From NCBI RefSeq assembly GCF_010093595.1, contig NW_022985438.1:1822785-1886784 (forward strand): a stretch of 64,000 nucleotides of DNA, written 5' to 3'. The notes beneath the pieces are model-generated. The model was given only the letters and a program-made list of their open reading frames with translations. It was not told the DNA's origin and searched no databases. Shown in pieces: positions 46,819 through 57,817 of the stretch; position 1 is the first letter of the stretch; every line of letters starts with the position of its first letter. Position numbers and translations under genes: made by a program. The stretch is from Mytilinidion resinicola. Lineage: Eukaryota > Ascomycota > Dothideomycetes > Mytilinidiales > Mytilinidiaceae.

Positions 46819-49800
46819 ATGGCACCACCCGGTCGCCGACGACTCCCTCTCTCCCCGTTGACCCTTATCCTCGGCCTCCTATTCCTTTTCTCCGGCACAG
46901 CTTCCGCCGCCTCAGCTGTCCTCGGTGTCGACATTGGCACAGAATACATCAAAGCGGCCCTCGTTAAACCTGGTATTCCTCTCGATATTGTCCTGACAAA
47001 AGACTCAAAGCGCAAAGAGGCTTCTGCCGTCGCCTTCAAACCTTCGAGAGCTGGTCACCAGGCCGGCAACTTCCCCGAACGATTCTATGGCGGGGATGCG
47101 CTCGCACTCGCGGCGCGCTTCCCTGCGGACGTGTACCCAAACCTGAAGACACTTCTCGGTGTGCCCCTCGAAGACCTGAGTGTAGTCACAGAATACAAGG
47201 ACAGACATCCGGCATTGCAGGTTGTGGGGGCGGACGGACGGCCCACTATTGCGTTCAAGAGCGAAACTCTACCACAAGATGAGCTGCCGTTTTCCGTTGA
47301 GGAATTGCTGGCAATGGAGCTGCAAAACGTGCGGGATAATGCAGTAGCGATGGCAGGCAAGGGGAACGATGTGTCGGAGGTCGTATTCACGATCCCGCCG
47401 TTCTACACTGCGGATGAGAAGAGGGCACTGGAGGCCGCGGCCAACCTGGCTGGGCTGAAGGTGCTAGGCTTGGTATCTGATGGACTGGCAGTCGGCATAC
47501 AATACGCAACCTCAAGGACATTCCCGAGTGTTAGTGAAGGAGGGAAGCCAGAGTATCACATGGTCTTTGATATGGGCGCAGGGTCTACCAAGGCGACTGT
47601 CTTAAAGTTCCAAGGAAGGACGGTCAAGGATGTGGGAAGATTCAACAAGACGATCCAAGAGGTTATTGTACTGGGTACAGGCTGGGATCGGACCTTGGGT
47701 GGAGACTCACTGAACGGCATTGTCATGGATGATATGGTACAGCAGTTTGTTGAAAGCTCTGGCGCAAAAAAGGTCGGTGTCGCAGCTGTGGATGTTAAGG
47801 CTCACGGCAGGACAGCTTCGAAGCTTTTAAAAGAGGCGGAGAAGGTCCGACAAGTTCTGAGCGCGAATTCCAATACCGGGGCAAGCTTCGAAGGACTCTA
47901 CGAGGATGTTGACTTTAAGTACAAGATCGCGCGGACGCAGTTTGAAGAATTGGCTTCGGACTTTACTGCCCGTGTCGATGGACCTATTACGCAAGCTCTA
48001 GGTGCAGCCGGTCTCACAGTTTCCGAGTTAGACTCCGTCATTCTTCACGGCGGCGCCGTTCGAACTCCCTTTATTCAAAAGAGGCTTGAGTCTTTAATTG
48101 GAGCAGCCAAGCTTAAGAGCAACGTCAATGCCGATGAATCAGCTGTTTTTGGGGCTGCCTTCAAGGCTGCTGGACTGAGCCCAAGTTTCAGAGTCAAGGA
48201 GATTCGGGACATCGATATTCAAGGCTATCAAGTTGGGGTGCAGTATACTTGGAATCTCAAGGAGCGATTCCAGAAGCTTTTCACACCTACCTCGCCGGTC
48301 GGAACGACCAAGGATATTCCATTTAAGATGATGGACGAATTCGAGTTTACTCTTCACCAAGGTATCCCATCACAGGTGGAGGAATTCTCACAGCAACCGG
48401 TCATTCATGTTCGAACTGGGAACTTGACCAAAGTTGTCAGTAACTTGATTGACAAGGAAGGATGTGACCGTGAAACCTTCAACACCAAGTTTTCGGTTCG
48501 ACTGAGTCCTGTTACTGGTGTTCCTGAGGTTGTTGGAGGCTGGGTTAGCTGTGAAACCGAAGATACGGGCAAGGGTGGTGTAATGGAGGGCGTCAAGGGA
48601 TTCTTTGGCTTCGGGGCGAAGGATGGAGAACAACAGCCCCTCAAAGAAGGTGAGACAGTGCTGGAAGGAGAGGAGGCAGATTCATCATCGACAGAGTCTT
48701 CGTCCACTTCATCGTCCTCGACATCAACTTCGATGTCATCTCCAAAATCATCTTCAGCATCGGCGGCGTCAGAGTCACCAGACGCCACGGAAGGAAAGAA
48801 AAAGACTATCACTTCAGCGATCACCTTCCATATCACGCAAAAAGGCTATGAAAAGCACCCTCGAAAGGAATACAACCGTATGAAGGACAGGTACGTTAAG
48901 CTACAAAGACCTGCGACCTGATCTCTGACTAACTTTGTAGACTCGCGGCTTTCGATGCTTCAGACAAAGCTCGACGCGGACGTGAAGAAGTTCTCAACTC
49001 ATTGGAAGCTTTCACTTACCGCGCGCGGGATCTTTTGGATAACGAATACTTCATTGCCGCCTTCACGACCGAGCAGAGATCCTTACTCGAGGAGAAGCTC
49101 GGCTTTACAAGCGATTGGATATACGGAGATGGTCGTGACGCTACGGAAGAGGATCTGAAGGCTAAGCTGAAGGACCTCAAGGACATTGTCGACCCGGTGC
49201 AAAAGCGAATCGACGAGGCCCGCAAGCGGCCGGATGCCATCAAATCGCTCGAAGAGGCTCTCGAGCAAGTCAAGAGCTTTACGGGTATCATCGCAAACGA
49301 TATTAAGGATAGCGCCGCTAAGGCTTCTCTGGCTGCCGAAGAAGCGAGCAAAGCAGCTGCTAGCTCTACTGCCTCGGCGGAAGAATCGGCCACTGCCGAC
49401 CCTCTCGATGACCTTGAGGAAGAAGATATGCTGAAGTCAGCTTCGTCTGAAGCAGCAAAAGCATCCGACGTGCCTGAGCCGCCCATCTATTCAGAAGATG
49501 ACTTGGAGGTTCTCACCAGCGTCTCCGAAACAGTGCAGAAGTGGCTGGACGAGAAATTGGCCGCACAAGCTAAGCTCTCCGAGACGCAAGACGCAGCTTT
49601 CACGATCAAGGACTTAGAAGAGCAATCCCGCAAGCTTAACAGCGCGCTCATGGAGATGGTCCAGAGGAAGATGCGTATGCCGACTAAGAGCAAGACGGCG
49701 AAGCCCAAGGCGACGAAGAAGCCGAAGAAGGCGGCCAAGAAGAAGTCGAAAAAGGGAGAGAAAGCTGAGGAGGAAGAGGAAGTAAAGGCGGATGGGCAAA

Positions 49801-49892
49801 AAGCAAGGAAAATTAAGCTGGAGCCGGGGGCCACGATGGAAGAGATAGAGGAGGCAATTCACGGAGTGAAGAAGGCACATGATGAACTGTAG
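46819..49892 (+). CDS. LHS1: ER lumenal Hsp70-like chaperone Lhs1 (Grp170/HYOU1 family)
   Basis: Lhs1 is the large Hsp70 of the ER lumen. It acts in protein import and folding and as nucleotide exchange factor for Kar2/BiP. Exons 46819..48890 and 48941..49892 (donor GTACGT, acceptor TTTGTAG) give 1007 residues. A signal peptide is clear (LILGLLFLFSGTASA). The nucleotide-binding domain starts VLGVDIGTEYIKAALV and contains VFDMGAGSTKATV and ILHGGAVRTPFIQ. The substrate domain carries a Ser/Thr/Ala-rich insert at about 48680-48790. The C-terminal helical region ends in a lysine-rich stretch (KKPKKAAKKKSKKGEK) and then HDEL, an ER-retrieval signal. The length and the long C-terminal helical extension separate it from BiP. 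Confidence 0.94.
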
Positions 49893-50264
49893 TTGCTTTG
49901 TATGTAGTGGCTAGAACGCGCATAGGATGGAGTTATAGGGATTCAGGAATATATCTCCACATTATGGACGACAATTACATGCCTAAAGAAATGCAGAAAT
50001 CCCTCATTATGTTGACAACGCTTATGGAGTCTATATGACTGATGACAGCAGAGTGAGGGACTCACATTTGATTTGTTATACTTCCCCAGTATATAATACC
50101 TATTCACATACTACTAGTAATGCTCTCATACCAATCAACATTTGGAGGGGTCTACGGGTCGCGAAAAACTGCCCCACAGCTCACCTCGAGCTAGCTTCAC
50201 TCACTTTTCTCAAGCTCTCACACCTCACTCCTACACCCTACCACGACCTTCCTATAATTCCAGA
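49893..50264. other. Short intergenic region
   Basis: This is 372 bp between LHS1 and PUS7, both on the plus strand. It is AT-rich on the left with CT-rich DNA near the PUS7 start. No other feature is seen. Confidence 0.5.
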
Positions 50265-52784
50265 ATGTCAGCAGAAGACCCTCAAGACTTGCATCCACGA
50301 AAACGCGCGCGATTGACCGGCCCGGACAACCTCTCACCCGTTGCTGCACCCGCTGCGAATGGAACCGCCGCGCGCAATGAGAAGGTGGAGGCCGAGATCG
50401 AGAAGGAGGTCAGAGCTGGTATAACGGAATACGTGTGTCCGGAGAATGCGGGGTTCTCGGGTATATTGAAGCAGAGGTTGGTTGGGTTGAAATGACAAGT
50501 TGGAGAGAGTAAGGAGCTAATTTGCTGGGTGGAATAGGTATACCGATTTCTTGGTAAACGAGATTCTACCGAATGGGAAGGTATTGCATCTCGAGAGCTT
50601 GCAAGTGCCGCGCAATAAGCAGGAGCAGGATGGGAACTTGAAGACTGAGAGTTCGGCAGGTGGTGAGGCCGTGAAGGCGGAGACGGAAGTCAAGAAAGAA
50701 GTTGTGAAGGAGGAGCCAGTGGTTAAGGCTGAGCCAGTTGTCAAAGAGGAGCCCGTTACAAAGGAGAGACCTTTCGGAAGGGAGGAACCTATCGTCAAGG
50801 ACGAATCTGCTGTGAAGGTGGAAGAGAAGGAGGATATTGTGGCACAGGTGCGCGTAGCAGGCATACACTTAAGATTTTCCTTTGCTAACATTTTGGTTCT
50901 AATCAGATTCCGGACGAGGACGTCGCGATTCTAAAGTCCATCTTCGGAGGCAACACTACTTCGTCAATTCTTTCACTACACCGAGCTGTCCTCAAAAGCC
51001 CCGAACGAAAAGCTAGAGACTTCAATAGTGTCACATCTGAAATTTTGCCGGATAAAGAACAGCGCACGAATGCGCATCAAGCGATTCGCCGCATATTTTC
51101 CTCCCGACTTGAGACAATCACAGAGAAGGACGAGACAATAACCATCAAAGCCTTACCCCCGAAGAGTAGAGGTAATAGGGCACAGCAAAATGGAGCCGCT
51201 AAAAAAGGAGGCAAGGGCAATAAAATGAGCTGGGAGGAACTTGGTGGAGAATACCTCCATTTTACACTATACAAGGAGAACAAGGATACGATGGAGGTCG
51301 TCTTCTTCATAGGAAGTCAGCTCAAGCTGCAACCTAAGAGTTTCCAGTTCGCTGGTACAAAAGATCGAAGAGGGGTAACAGTGCAGCGCGTCAGCGCTCG
51401 ACGAGTCAACGCACGAACAATGTATGAGAAGTGCAGGAATCTCTGGAACGCCAAAGTCGGAGACTACTCATATCATACCCAAGGGCTGGAGTTGGGCGAA
51501 CTGTTGGGGAACGAGTTCGTAATCACATTGCGGGACTGTCACTTCCCTGGTGAAGAAGGCAAAAGCAGCGCACAACGCGTCGAATTAGCAAACTCTGTGC
51601 TTTCGAAAGCCATCAGAGACTTCAAGGAGAAGGGTTTCATAAACTACTACGGCCTCCAGCGCTTCGGCTCTTTCGCAGCGAGTACCGACACCATCGGCGT
51701 TAAGCTCCTCCAAGACGACGTCAAAGGTGCCATAGACCACATCCTCGATTTCAATCCGGACGCACTGGCCGCCGCACAGGACCCGAACTCTACAATGATG
51801 GTGTCATCAGACGACAAGGCACGTGCAGAGGCATTAAACCTCTGGAAGACGACTGGAAAGTCCGCAGCCGCGCTAGAGAAGCTCCCACGCAAATTCTCGG
51901 CTGAGAACAGCATCATCAGACATCTGGGGTTCGTAGACCGTAGGTCCGGCGAGCTCCTCCGCCGTAACGACTTCCAAGGCGCTATTCAGGCGGTTCCACG
52001 GAACTTGAGACTCATGTACGTCCATGCCTACCAGAGTTTCGTATGGAATATGGTTGCGGGGAGGCGATGGACTACGTTCGGATCTCAGGTCATCGAAGGC
52101 GATCTGGTGCTTGTCAATGAGCATAAGGAGAGAGGCGCGCCGGAGGTCGTCGACCAAACCGTTGATCAGGCGGGCGAGGTCATCATCAAGCCGTCTGGCG
52201 ATGATAGCGCGGCGATGGCGGACGACGTCTTTGAACGCGCGCGGCCATTATCAAAAGAGGAGGCGGAGAGTGGCGAGTATAGTATCTTCGATGTGGTACT
52301 CCCACTTCCCGGGTTCGATGTCGAATACCCGCCCAACGCGATCGGAGACTTCTACAAGGAGTTTATGAAGAGTGAGAGGGGTGGAGGACTGGATCCTCAT
52401 GACATGCGGAGGAAGTGGAGGGATATCAGTCTCAGTGGGAGCTATCGGAAGCTACTAGCCAGGCCGGGAGAGGGGCTCGGATTCGAAGTCAAGGCCTACG
52501 TGAACGAGGATGAGCAGATGGTCGAGACGGATTTAGAGAGGCTGCAGAAGAAGGGGACGGATTCTGATAGCGGCCTCCGGAATTTCAAGTCAGAAAACGG
52601 GATCAAGGAGGAATCAAACGGAGACGTCAAGATGGAGGACGGCGACGAGAAGGTCGAGGCAAAGGTGGCGGTCATTCTGAGGTTGCAGTTAGGGTCAAGT
52701 CAGTATGCGACTATGGCGCTGCGGGAGCTGATGAAGTTGGGTGGAGTCAAAGCATTCAAGCCAGAGTATGGAGCTGGAAGGTAG
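50265..52784 (+). CDS. PUS7: tRNA/mRNA pseudouridine synthase Pus7 (TruD family)
   Basis: Pus7 converts specific uridines to pseudouridine in tRNAs, U2 snRNA, 5S rRNA and mRNAs. Exons 50265..50476, 50538..50847 and 50907..52784 keep phase and give 799 residues. The TruD catalytic motif with its aspartate is complete: FAGTKDRRGVTVQRVSARR. Other family text is YTDFLVNEILPNGKV across intron 1, NYYGLQRFG, and QSFVWNMVAGRRW. A lysine/glutamate repeat (KEEPVVKAEPVVKEEP) fills an insert in exon 2, and a DKEQRTNAHQAIRR helix follows. The start has an HPRKRAR basic cluster that may direct the protein to the nucleus. The end FKPEYGAGR is normal for the family. Confidence 0.94.
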
Positions 52785-53222
52785 TGAGGGTTTGGAGGGC
52801 TCTCATCAGGGTTGAGAGGGACCCCAAAGAATGAACAGCATACAAACGCTGCCCATCGACTGCAACTCGACCAAGGCCGTGCATACACCACTATCTCGAG
52901 CGAGTTCAGCCCGCGATGGTGAAATATAAAAGTTCGAATGGTCGGATTCGCGCTCTCGATCCAGGAACGGTCCGTGTGCCCTCAACTAACCCTATTCGAG
53001 CATGACCGCTTATCAGTCCGCGCCGGACATCATCCTGCCACGTGCCTGCATGGCAGTACCACCGTCCACGAGTTCGGTGCCGGGAACGCGCTGACGTGCC
53101 TGCATCATGTAACGCGCTGATTACGGTAGGTCCAGCACAAGATGTAGATACAAGACGGCTTCGAAGCCTGTACTTCTAGCTCTTCTCCGCTCACCAACCC
53201 GCTCTGTCTTCCCCTCACTGCC
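52785..53222. other. Intergenic region
   Basis: This is 438 bp between PUS7 and the amidase gene. The 12-mer acgtgcctgcat occurs twice (about 53039 and 53094). I see nothing else. Confidence 0.45.
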
Positions 53223-55498
53223 ATGGAGACCTCCATATTGCGCTGTTTGGTCTTCCTCTCAGTTTCTTTGAGCCTTGTCACTGCCAGCGTCATTTCATTA
53301 ACGGTTTCCGAGAGTCCTGCGAGCTGTGGCCAAAATTCGTCATGTATTTTAGGGCCAGATCCGCTGCAGTCGCCGTACCCGTACTATTTCCCACCTGAAG
53401 CAAGTGCGGAAACGCCGGGTTTGTTTCCAATGGCGGCATGTAAAGGCGTGACGCTGGAAGAGGCGACGATTGATCAGCTGCAGGATGCGATGGGGAAGGG
53501 ATTGTTGACGGCACAGGATTTAGTTAGTTGTTATACACGGAGAATATTGCAGGTTGATGCCTATATCAGGTAAGAGCTTTCAAATTGAGACTTTGTTTCT
53601 ACCATCGGTCTTAAACTATTCTACAACTATTATCATGAATCGGGATTTTATGTTCAGTAATGCAGTACTCTATCTCATGATCAATCGTCAAAGTTCTAAG
53701 AATGACACAAAAGAGCTTATCATTCCCGCCTGTTCAATTTCTCCATGTATAGATTCCACTAGAAAGAAGAACGACTCAATATCAGCCGGCCTAACATTCC
53801 AAAAGCTCTATCCTCGAACTCAACCCAGACGCCACAGACATCGCTGAAGCCCTAGATGCAGAAAGAAAAGCTGGGAAAGTCCGAGGACCCCTTCACGGAA
53901 TCCCGTTCCTGGTAAAAGATAACATCGCCTCAAAAGACCAAATGGAAACGACTGCAGGAAGCTATGCCTTGCTGGGCTCAGTAGTTCCGCGCGATGCACA
54001 TGTAGTAGCGAAGCTCCGTCAAGCTGGCGCTGTACTGTTGGGGAAAGCTACCTTGAGCGAATGGGCTGGTATGTATAGTTCGTAATGAGAGAGAGGGGTT
54101 CTTGGAGCTGAATGACAGGATAGATATGCGCTCCAATAACTACTCTGAGGGTTATTCAGCCAGAGGTGGACAAGCTCGAAGCCCTTACAATCTCACCCTC
54201 ACTCCGGGAGGGAGCAGCTCAGGTAGTGCAGCAGCCGTCGCAGCCAACGTTATCACATTCGCTCTTGGGACCGAAACTGATGGAAGTGGTGAGTTCACCG
54301 GATTTTTTTTAAAGAGGTGCACTGCTGACAATATCAAGTAATCAACCCTGCTGAACGCAACGCTGTAGTAGGCATTAAACCAACCGTCGGCCTGACATCA
54401 AGAGCAGGGTAATTGTCTCACTAATCTATCCCTATACTCCCTCCCAAAATAACAAGCGCTAAACATCATTCAGCGTAATCCCCGAAAGCACTCATCAAGA
54501 CACCGTCGGTACTTTTGGCCGGACAGTCCGCGATGCCGTCTACGCCCTCGATGCGATTTACGGCCCAGATGCTCGCGATAACTACACCCTCGCGCAAACC
54601 GGCAATACCCCCCCTTCTGGCTACACGCCCTATCTTACCTCTTCCGCTGCTCTCGCCAACGCAACTTTCGGCATTCCGTGGTCCAGCTTCTGGGTCTACG
54701 CCTCCGAGTCCCAAATCTCCACGCTCCTTACGCTCCTCTCCGTTCTCGAATCCTTCGGCGCCACGATCGTAAACAACACTGAACTCCCCTCAGCCGCCGA
54801 GCTCATCTCCCCGGACGGCTGGAACTGGGACTATGGCACCACACGGGGCTACGCCAACGAAAGCGAGTACACCGTCGTGGCCGTCGACTTCTACAACAAC
54901 ATCGCGTCGTACCTCTCCGAGCTCTCCAACACCGCTATCAAGAATCTTGAAGATATAGTAGCGTACAACTTCGCGAACGACGGGACAGAGGGCGGCAACC
55001 CGTGGCCGAACGGCATTCCCGCGTTCTATTCGGGGCAAGATGGGTTTTTGGCTAGTCTGGCGACGAACGGGACGATGGACGACACGTATTTCCAAGCCCT
55101 CTCGTTCTGTCAAACGAAGAGTAGGGAGGAGGGGATTGATGGCGCGCTTGCGAATGGGGGAAGTCCCGTGGATGCGCTGCTTGTCCCACCTGATGTTGGG
55201 CAGACGTATCAGGTTGCGGCGCAGGCGGGATATCCGATGGTGACGGTTCCGGCGGGAGTGAGTCCGGATACGGGCATGCCGTTTGGGTTGGCGTTGATGG
55301 GGACGGCGTGGAGTGAAGGGAGTTTGGTGAAGTGGGCGAGTGCGATCGAGGATGCGCTGGTCAAAGGGGGGAAGGAGAAGGGGTTAGGGAGGACCCTGCC
55401 GAAGTGGTGAGTCTCTTATCATTGTTCGGTATAATCACGCTAATCTTGGATTCAGGTACGGGTATTTACAGAAGAATGTGCCGGTGTTAAATCTTTAG
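53223..55498 (+). CDS. Secreted amidase-signature enzyme
   Basis: Six exons (53223..53569, 53806..54068, 54124..54288, 54339..54408, 54474..55406, 55456..55498) keep phase and give 606 residues. A signal peptide is present (CLVFLSVSLSLVTASV), and several N-x-S/T sites suggest secretion. The Ser-cisSer-Lys catalytic set of the amidase signature family is visible: the lysine in GIPFLVKDNI and the serines in GGSSSGSAAAVAA, followed by GTETDGS. The N-terminal region contains ATIDQLQDAMGKGLLT, typical of fungal secreted amidases. The amide substrate is unknown. The first intron is 236 bp, far longer than the others, but has a CTAAC branch motif and a good acceptor. Confidence 0.9.
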
Positions 55499-55863
55499 TG
55501 ATGGGAATAGCTGATGTTATAGCACGTGGACGGCCGACAAAATATACTTATCGAAGCCAGTTTCGATATCACTATCTCGAAATCGTACTTCGTGCCGAGA
55601 CTTCTCACGTGACAATTACTTCAGACGTCGGACTTTGTGCCGATTCGACTCCTTTAGGTTGTGATCCTCGGAATCTTCGCTGCGCTAGTGAGATTCTAGG
55701 ATTGGAAATGGTAAGAGCTCCATTTATTGAGGATCTATAAACTCCAGGTCGTCCTGTCTTCACTCTTTACCCAATACTATCAAAAGCACTTCACATTTCT
55801 ACTTTGACCACACGGCTACGGACGTGAGGATTCAACACAACTCCATCATAGAATATAGCAGTC
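55499..55863. promoter_or_regulatory. Promoter region of the HD-domain gene
   Basis: This is 365 bp between the amidase and the first gene of the phosphonate-like cluster. The sequence is AT-balanced, without repeats. Regulatory sites cannot be assigned. Confidence 0.35.
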
Positions 55864-56558
55864 ATGGTATCCGCAGTTCTAGCCTCAGTCGTCCAATCCG
55901 CTCGATCCGCCGTCGACTCTATATTCAGCTTCATCAGAGCCCAAGGGGACACAGATTACCTTGGGGAAGCTGTTTCTCAACTCGAGCAGCACTCTCTCCA
56001 AGCCGCAGATCTCGCTAAGAAGGCTGGCGCAGACGAAGAGACTGTGCTCGCCACGCTGCTCTACGATATCGGGATATTCCTTCCAGATGCCTCCAAACAT
56101 GATGCCATGATCGCTTCAGACGGCACGCGTGTGGGCACCGCCGGCCACGAGGTCCTGGGCGAGAACTACCTGCGAAGCGTGGGATTTAGTGACAAGGTCG
56201 CGCAGCTGGTCGGAGCGCATGTTATGGCTAAGCGGTATTTAGCGGCGGTGGATCCGGCGTATTTCGATGGGCTTTCTGCAGCGAGCAAGAGGAGTTTGGT
56301 GTATCAGGTGATATTTCGCTATTTGGTAATTTGTGGCGATAGCAGACTGACTGAGACTAGGGAGGTAAATTCAGTCCGGAAGAGGTGAAAGCAGCTGAGA
56401 AAGACCCGCTACTACAGCAGAAGCTTGCGGTTCGGAGATGGGACAATCAGGCGAAGGTTACGGGTGCCAAAGTCCCGGATCTTGAAAGCTATAAGAATCT
56501 TGCAGTTGAGTGTCTCTTAGATTCGTGGTCCCCGCGCGACCAGTCCCCTGTCCGCTGA
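55864..56558 (+). CDS. PhnZ-like HD-domain protein with a His-to-Tyr change in the HD motif
   Basis: The protein resembles PhnZ-type HD-domain di-iron oxygenases, which cleave 2-amino-1-hydroxyethylphosphonate. Exons 55864..~56307 and 56361..56558 (donor GTGATA, acceptor ACTAG) join as LVYQGGKFSPEE. Family features in order: YLGEAVSQLEQHSLQAADL (Y32, E35, H43), the HD motif position reading LLYDIGIF (Y67-D68), TAGHEVLGENYL (H95), GAHVMAKRYLAAVD (H119) and VRRWDNQAK. Only the histidine of the HD pair is replaced; the codon is TAC, one C-to-T change from CAC. The open frame is intact. It directly precedes, in the same frame, a broken phosphonoacetate hydrolase gene, and the stop at 56556-56558 is only a few bases before that reading frame resumes. 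Confidence 0.75.
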
Positions 56559-56564
56559 CTGTTG

Positions 56565-57817
56565 ATAGCCTCTCGAAGGAAGGTAACACTGCACTCACGT
56601 TCGTACATCATTCCGCGACGGCCGACTGTCGTTATCTGCGTTGATGGCTTCGATCCCTCGTACCTGCAAAAAGGAATCGAGGACGGAATCATCCCAACCT
56701 TATCTTCCTTCGTAAATAAGGGGTTTCACGAAACCGCAGAAGTTGCGATGCCGTCTTTTACCAACCCTAATAACGTCTCTATCATCACTGGAGTACCTCC
56801 GGCAATTCATGGCATAGCTGGCAACTACTTCCTCGACCGCGAGGCGGGAAAAGATATCATGATTGTAGACGACACACTCTTACGCGGCTCCACGATCCTC
56901 GAGCAGATGTCCAATGTAGGTGTGCGTATAGCGGCTGTTACTGCGAAGGATAAGCTACGCAAGATCTTGACCCACGGTTTGACACTTGGCAAGGGCAACT
57001 CTGTCTGCTTTTCCTCTGAGAAGGCTGCGTCTTGCACGCTTGAAGAAAATGGAATCAGTGATGTGGAAAAGCTCGTCGGGCGACCGCAGCCGCCGCAGTT
57101 TTCGGGGGAGCTGTCGCTCTTCGTACTCGATGCTGGCATCAAACTACTTGAGCAAGACCGAGCAGATCTATTCTATTTGACCTTATCCGACTTTATCCAA
57201 CACACGCACGCGCCTAGAGAAAAGGAGTCCGATGACTTCTACGCAGCGCTCGACGCTCGAATCGCACGTCTAGTCGAGCTAGGAGCTAAAGTAGCGATCA
57301 GCGGCGACCACGGAATGAACGGGAAGTGTAGTCCAGATGGGAAACCCGACGTCTTTTTTCTCCAGGACGAATTGAGGCCAGATTCGGTCGGGGCTCTTGC
57401 CGCGTGATCTGTCCCATTACGGACTTGTTTGTGCGGCATCACGCCGGCCTAGGATCGCTCGTCCGTGTCTACGTCGACAAGAGTAGGACGCAGGATGTAG
57501 ATGCTATGATCCAACTCTGTTGAACGTTTTCACAAGTCGAAATTGCGATAACTGGCGCCGAGGCAGCTGAGAAGTACGAGATGCCGCTTGATCGAGAGGG
57601 TGATATTGTCGTGATTGCGGCGTGCCATGCGGTCATTGGAGCGACTCGCAAGGAGCACAACATGGACGACATCAAAGACCACAAGCTGCGCTCCCATGGG
57701 GGACTGTCAGAAGCTCATGTGCCGCTCATAATGTCCGAATCTATACGGCGTAACGCGAGTGTAGATGGACGGAAGTGGAGGAACTTTGATATCTTTGACC
57801 TGGTATTGAATCATTAG
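56565..57817 (+). pseudogene. phnA: Phosphonoacetate hydrolase pseudogene
   Basis: Phosphonoacetate hydrolase splits phosphonoacetate into acetate and phosphate with a two-zinc, alkaline-phosphatase-like active site. Family text is clear: TVVICVDGFDPSYL, PSFTNPNNVSIITGVPP with the nucleophile threonine, HGIAGNYFLDRE, AVTAKDKLR, DFIQHTHAP and ISGDHGMNGK. Three lesions are seen. The expected start reads ATA (56565) before GCCTCTCGA, and no ATG is in frame. One base is missing near 57383, where GATTCGG should presumably be GATTTCGG, shifting into GSCRVICPITD. An in-frame TGA at 57521-57523 replaces a likely CGA. After it the frame continues through EKYEMPLDREGDIVVIA and LRSHGGLSEAH to the normal end at 57817. 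It is probably not translated into active enzyme. Confidence 0.85.

Noticed and set aside
48405..48836. Minus-strand acidic frame inside LHS1
   Set aside because: It is the complement of the Ser/Thr-rich insert of LHS1.
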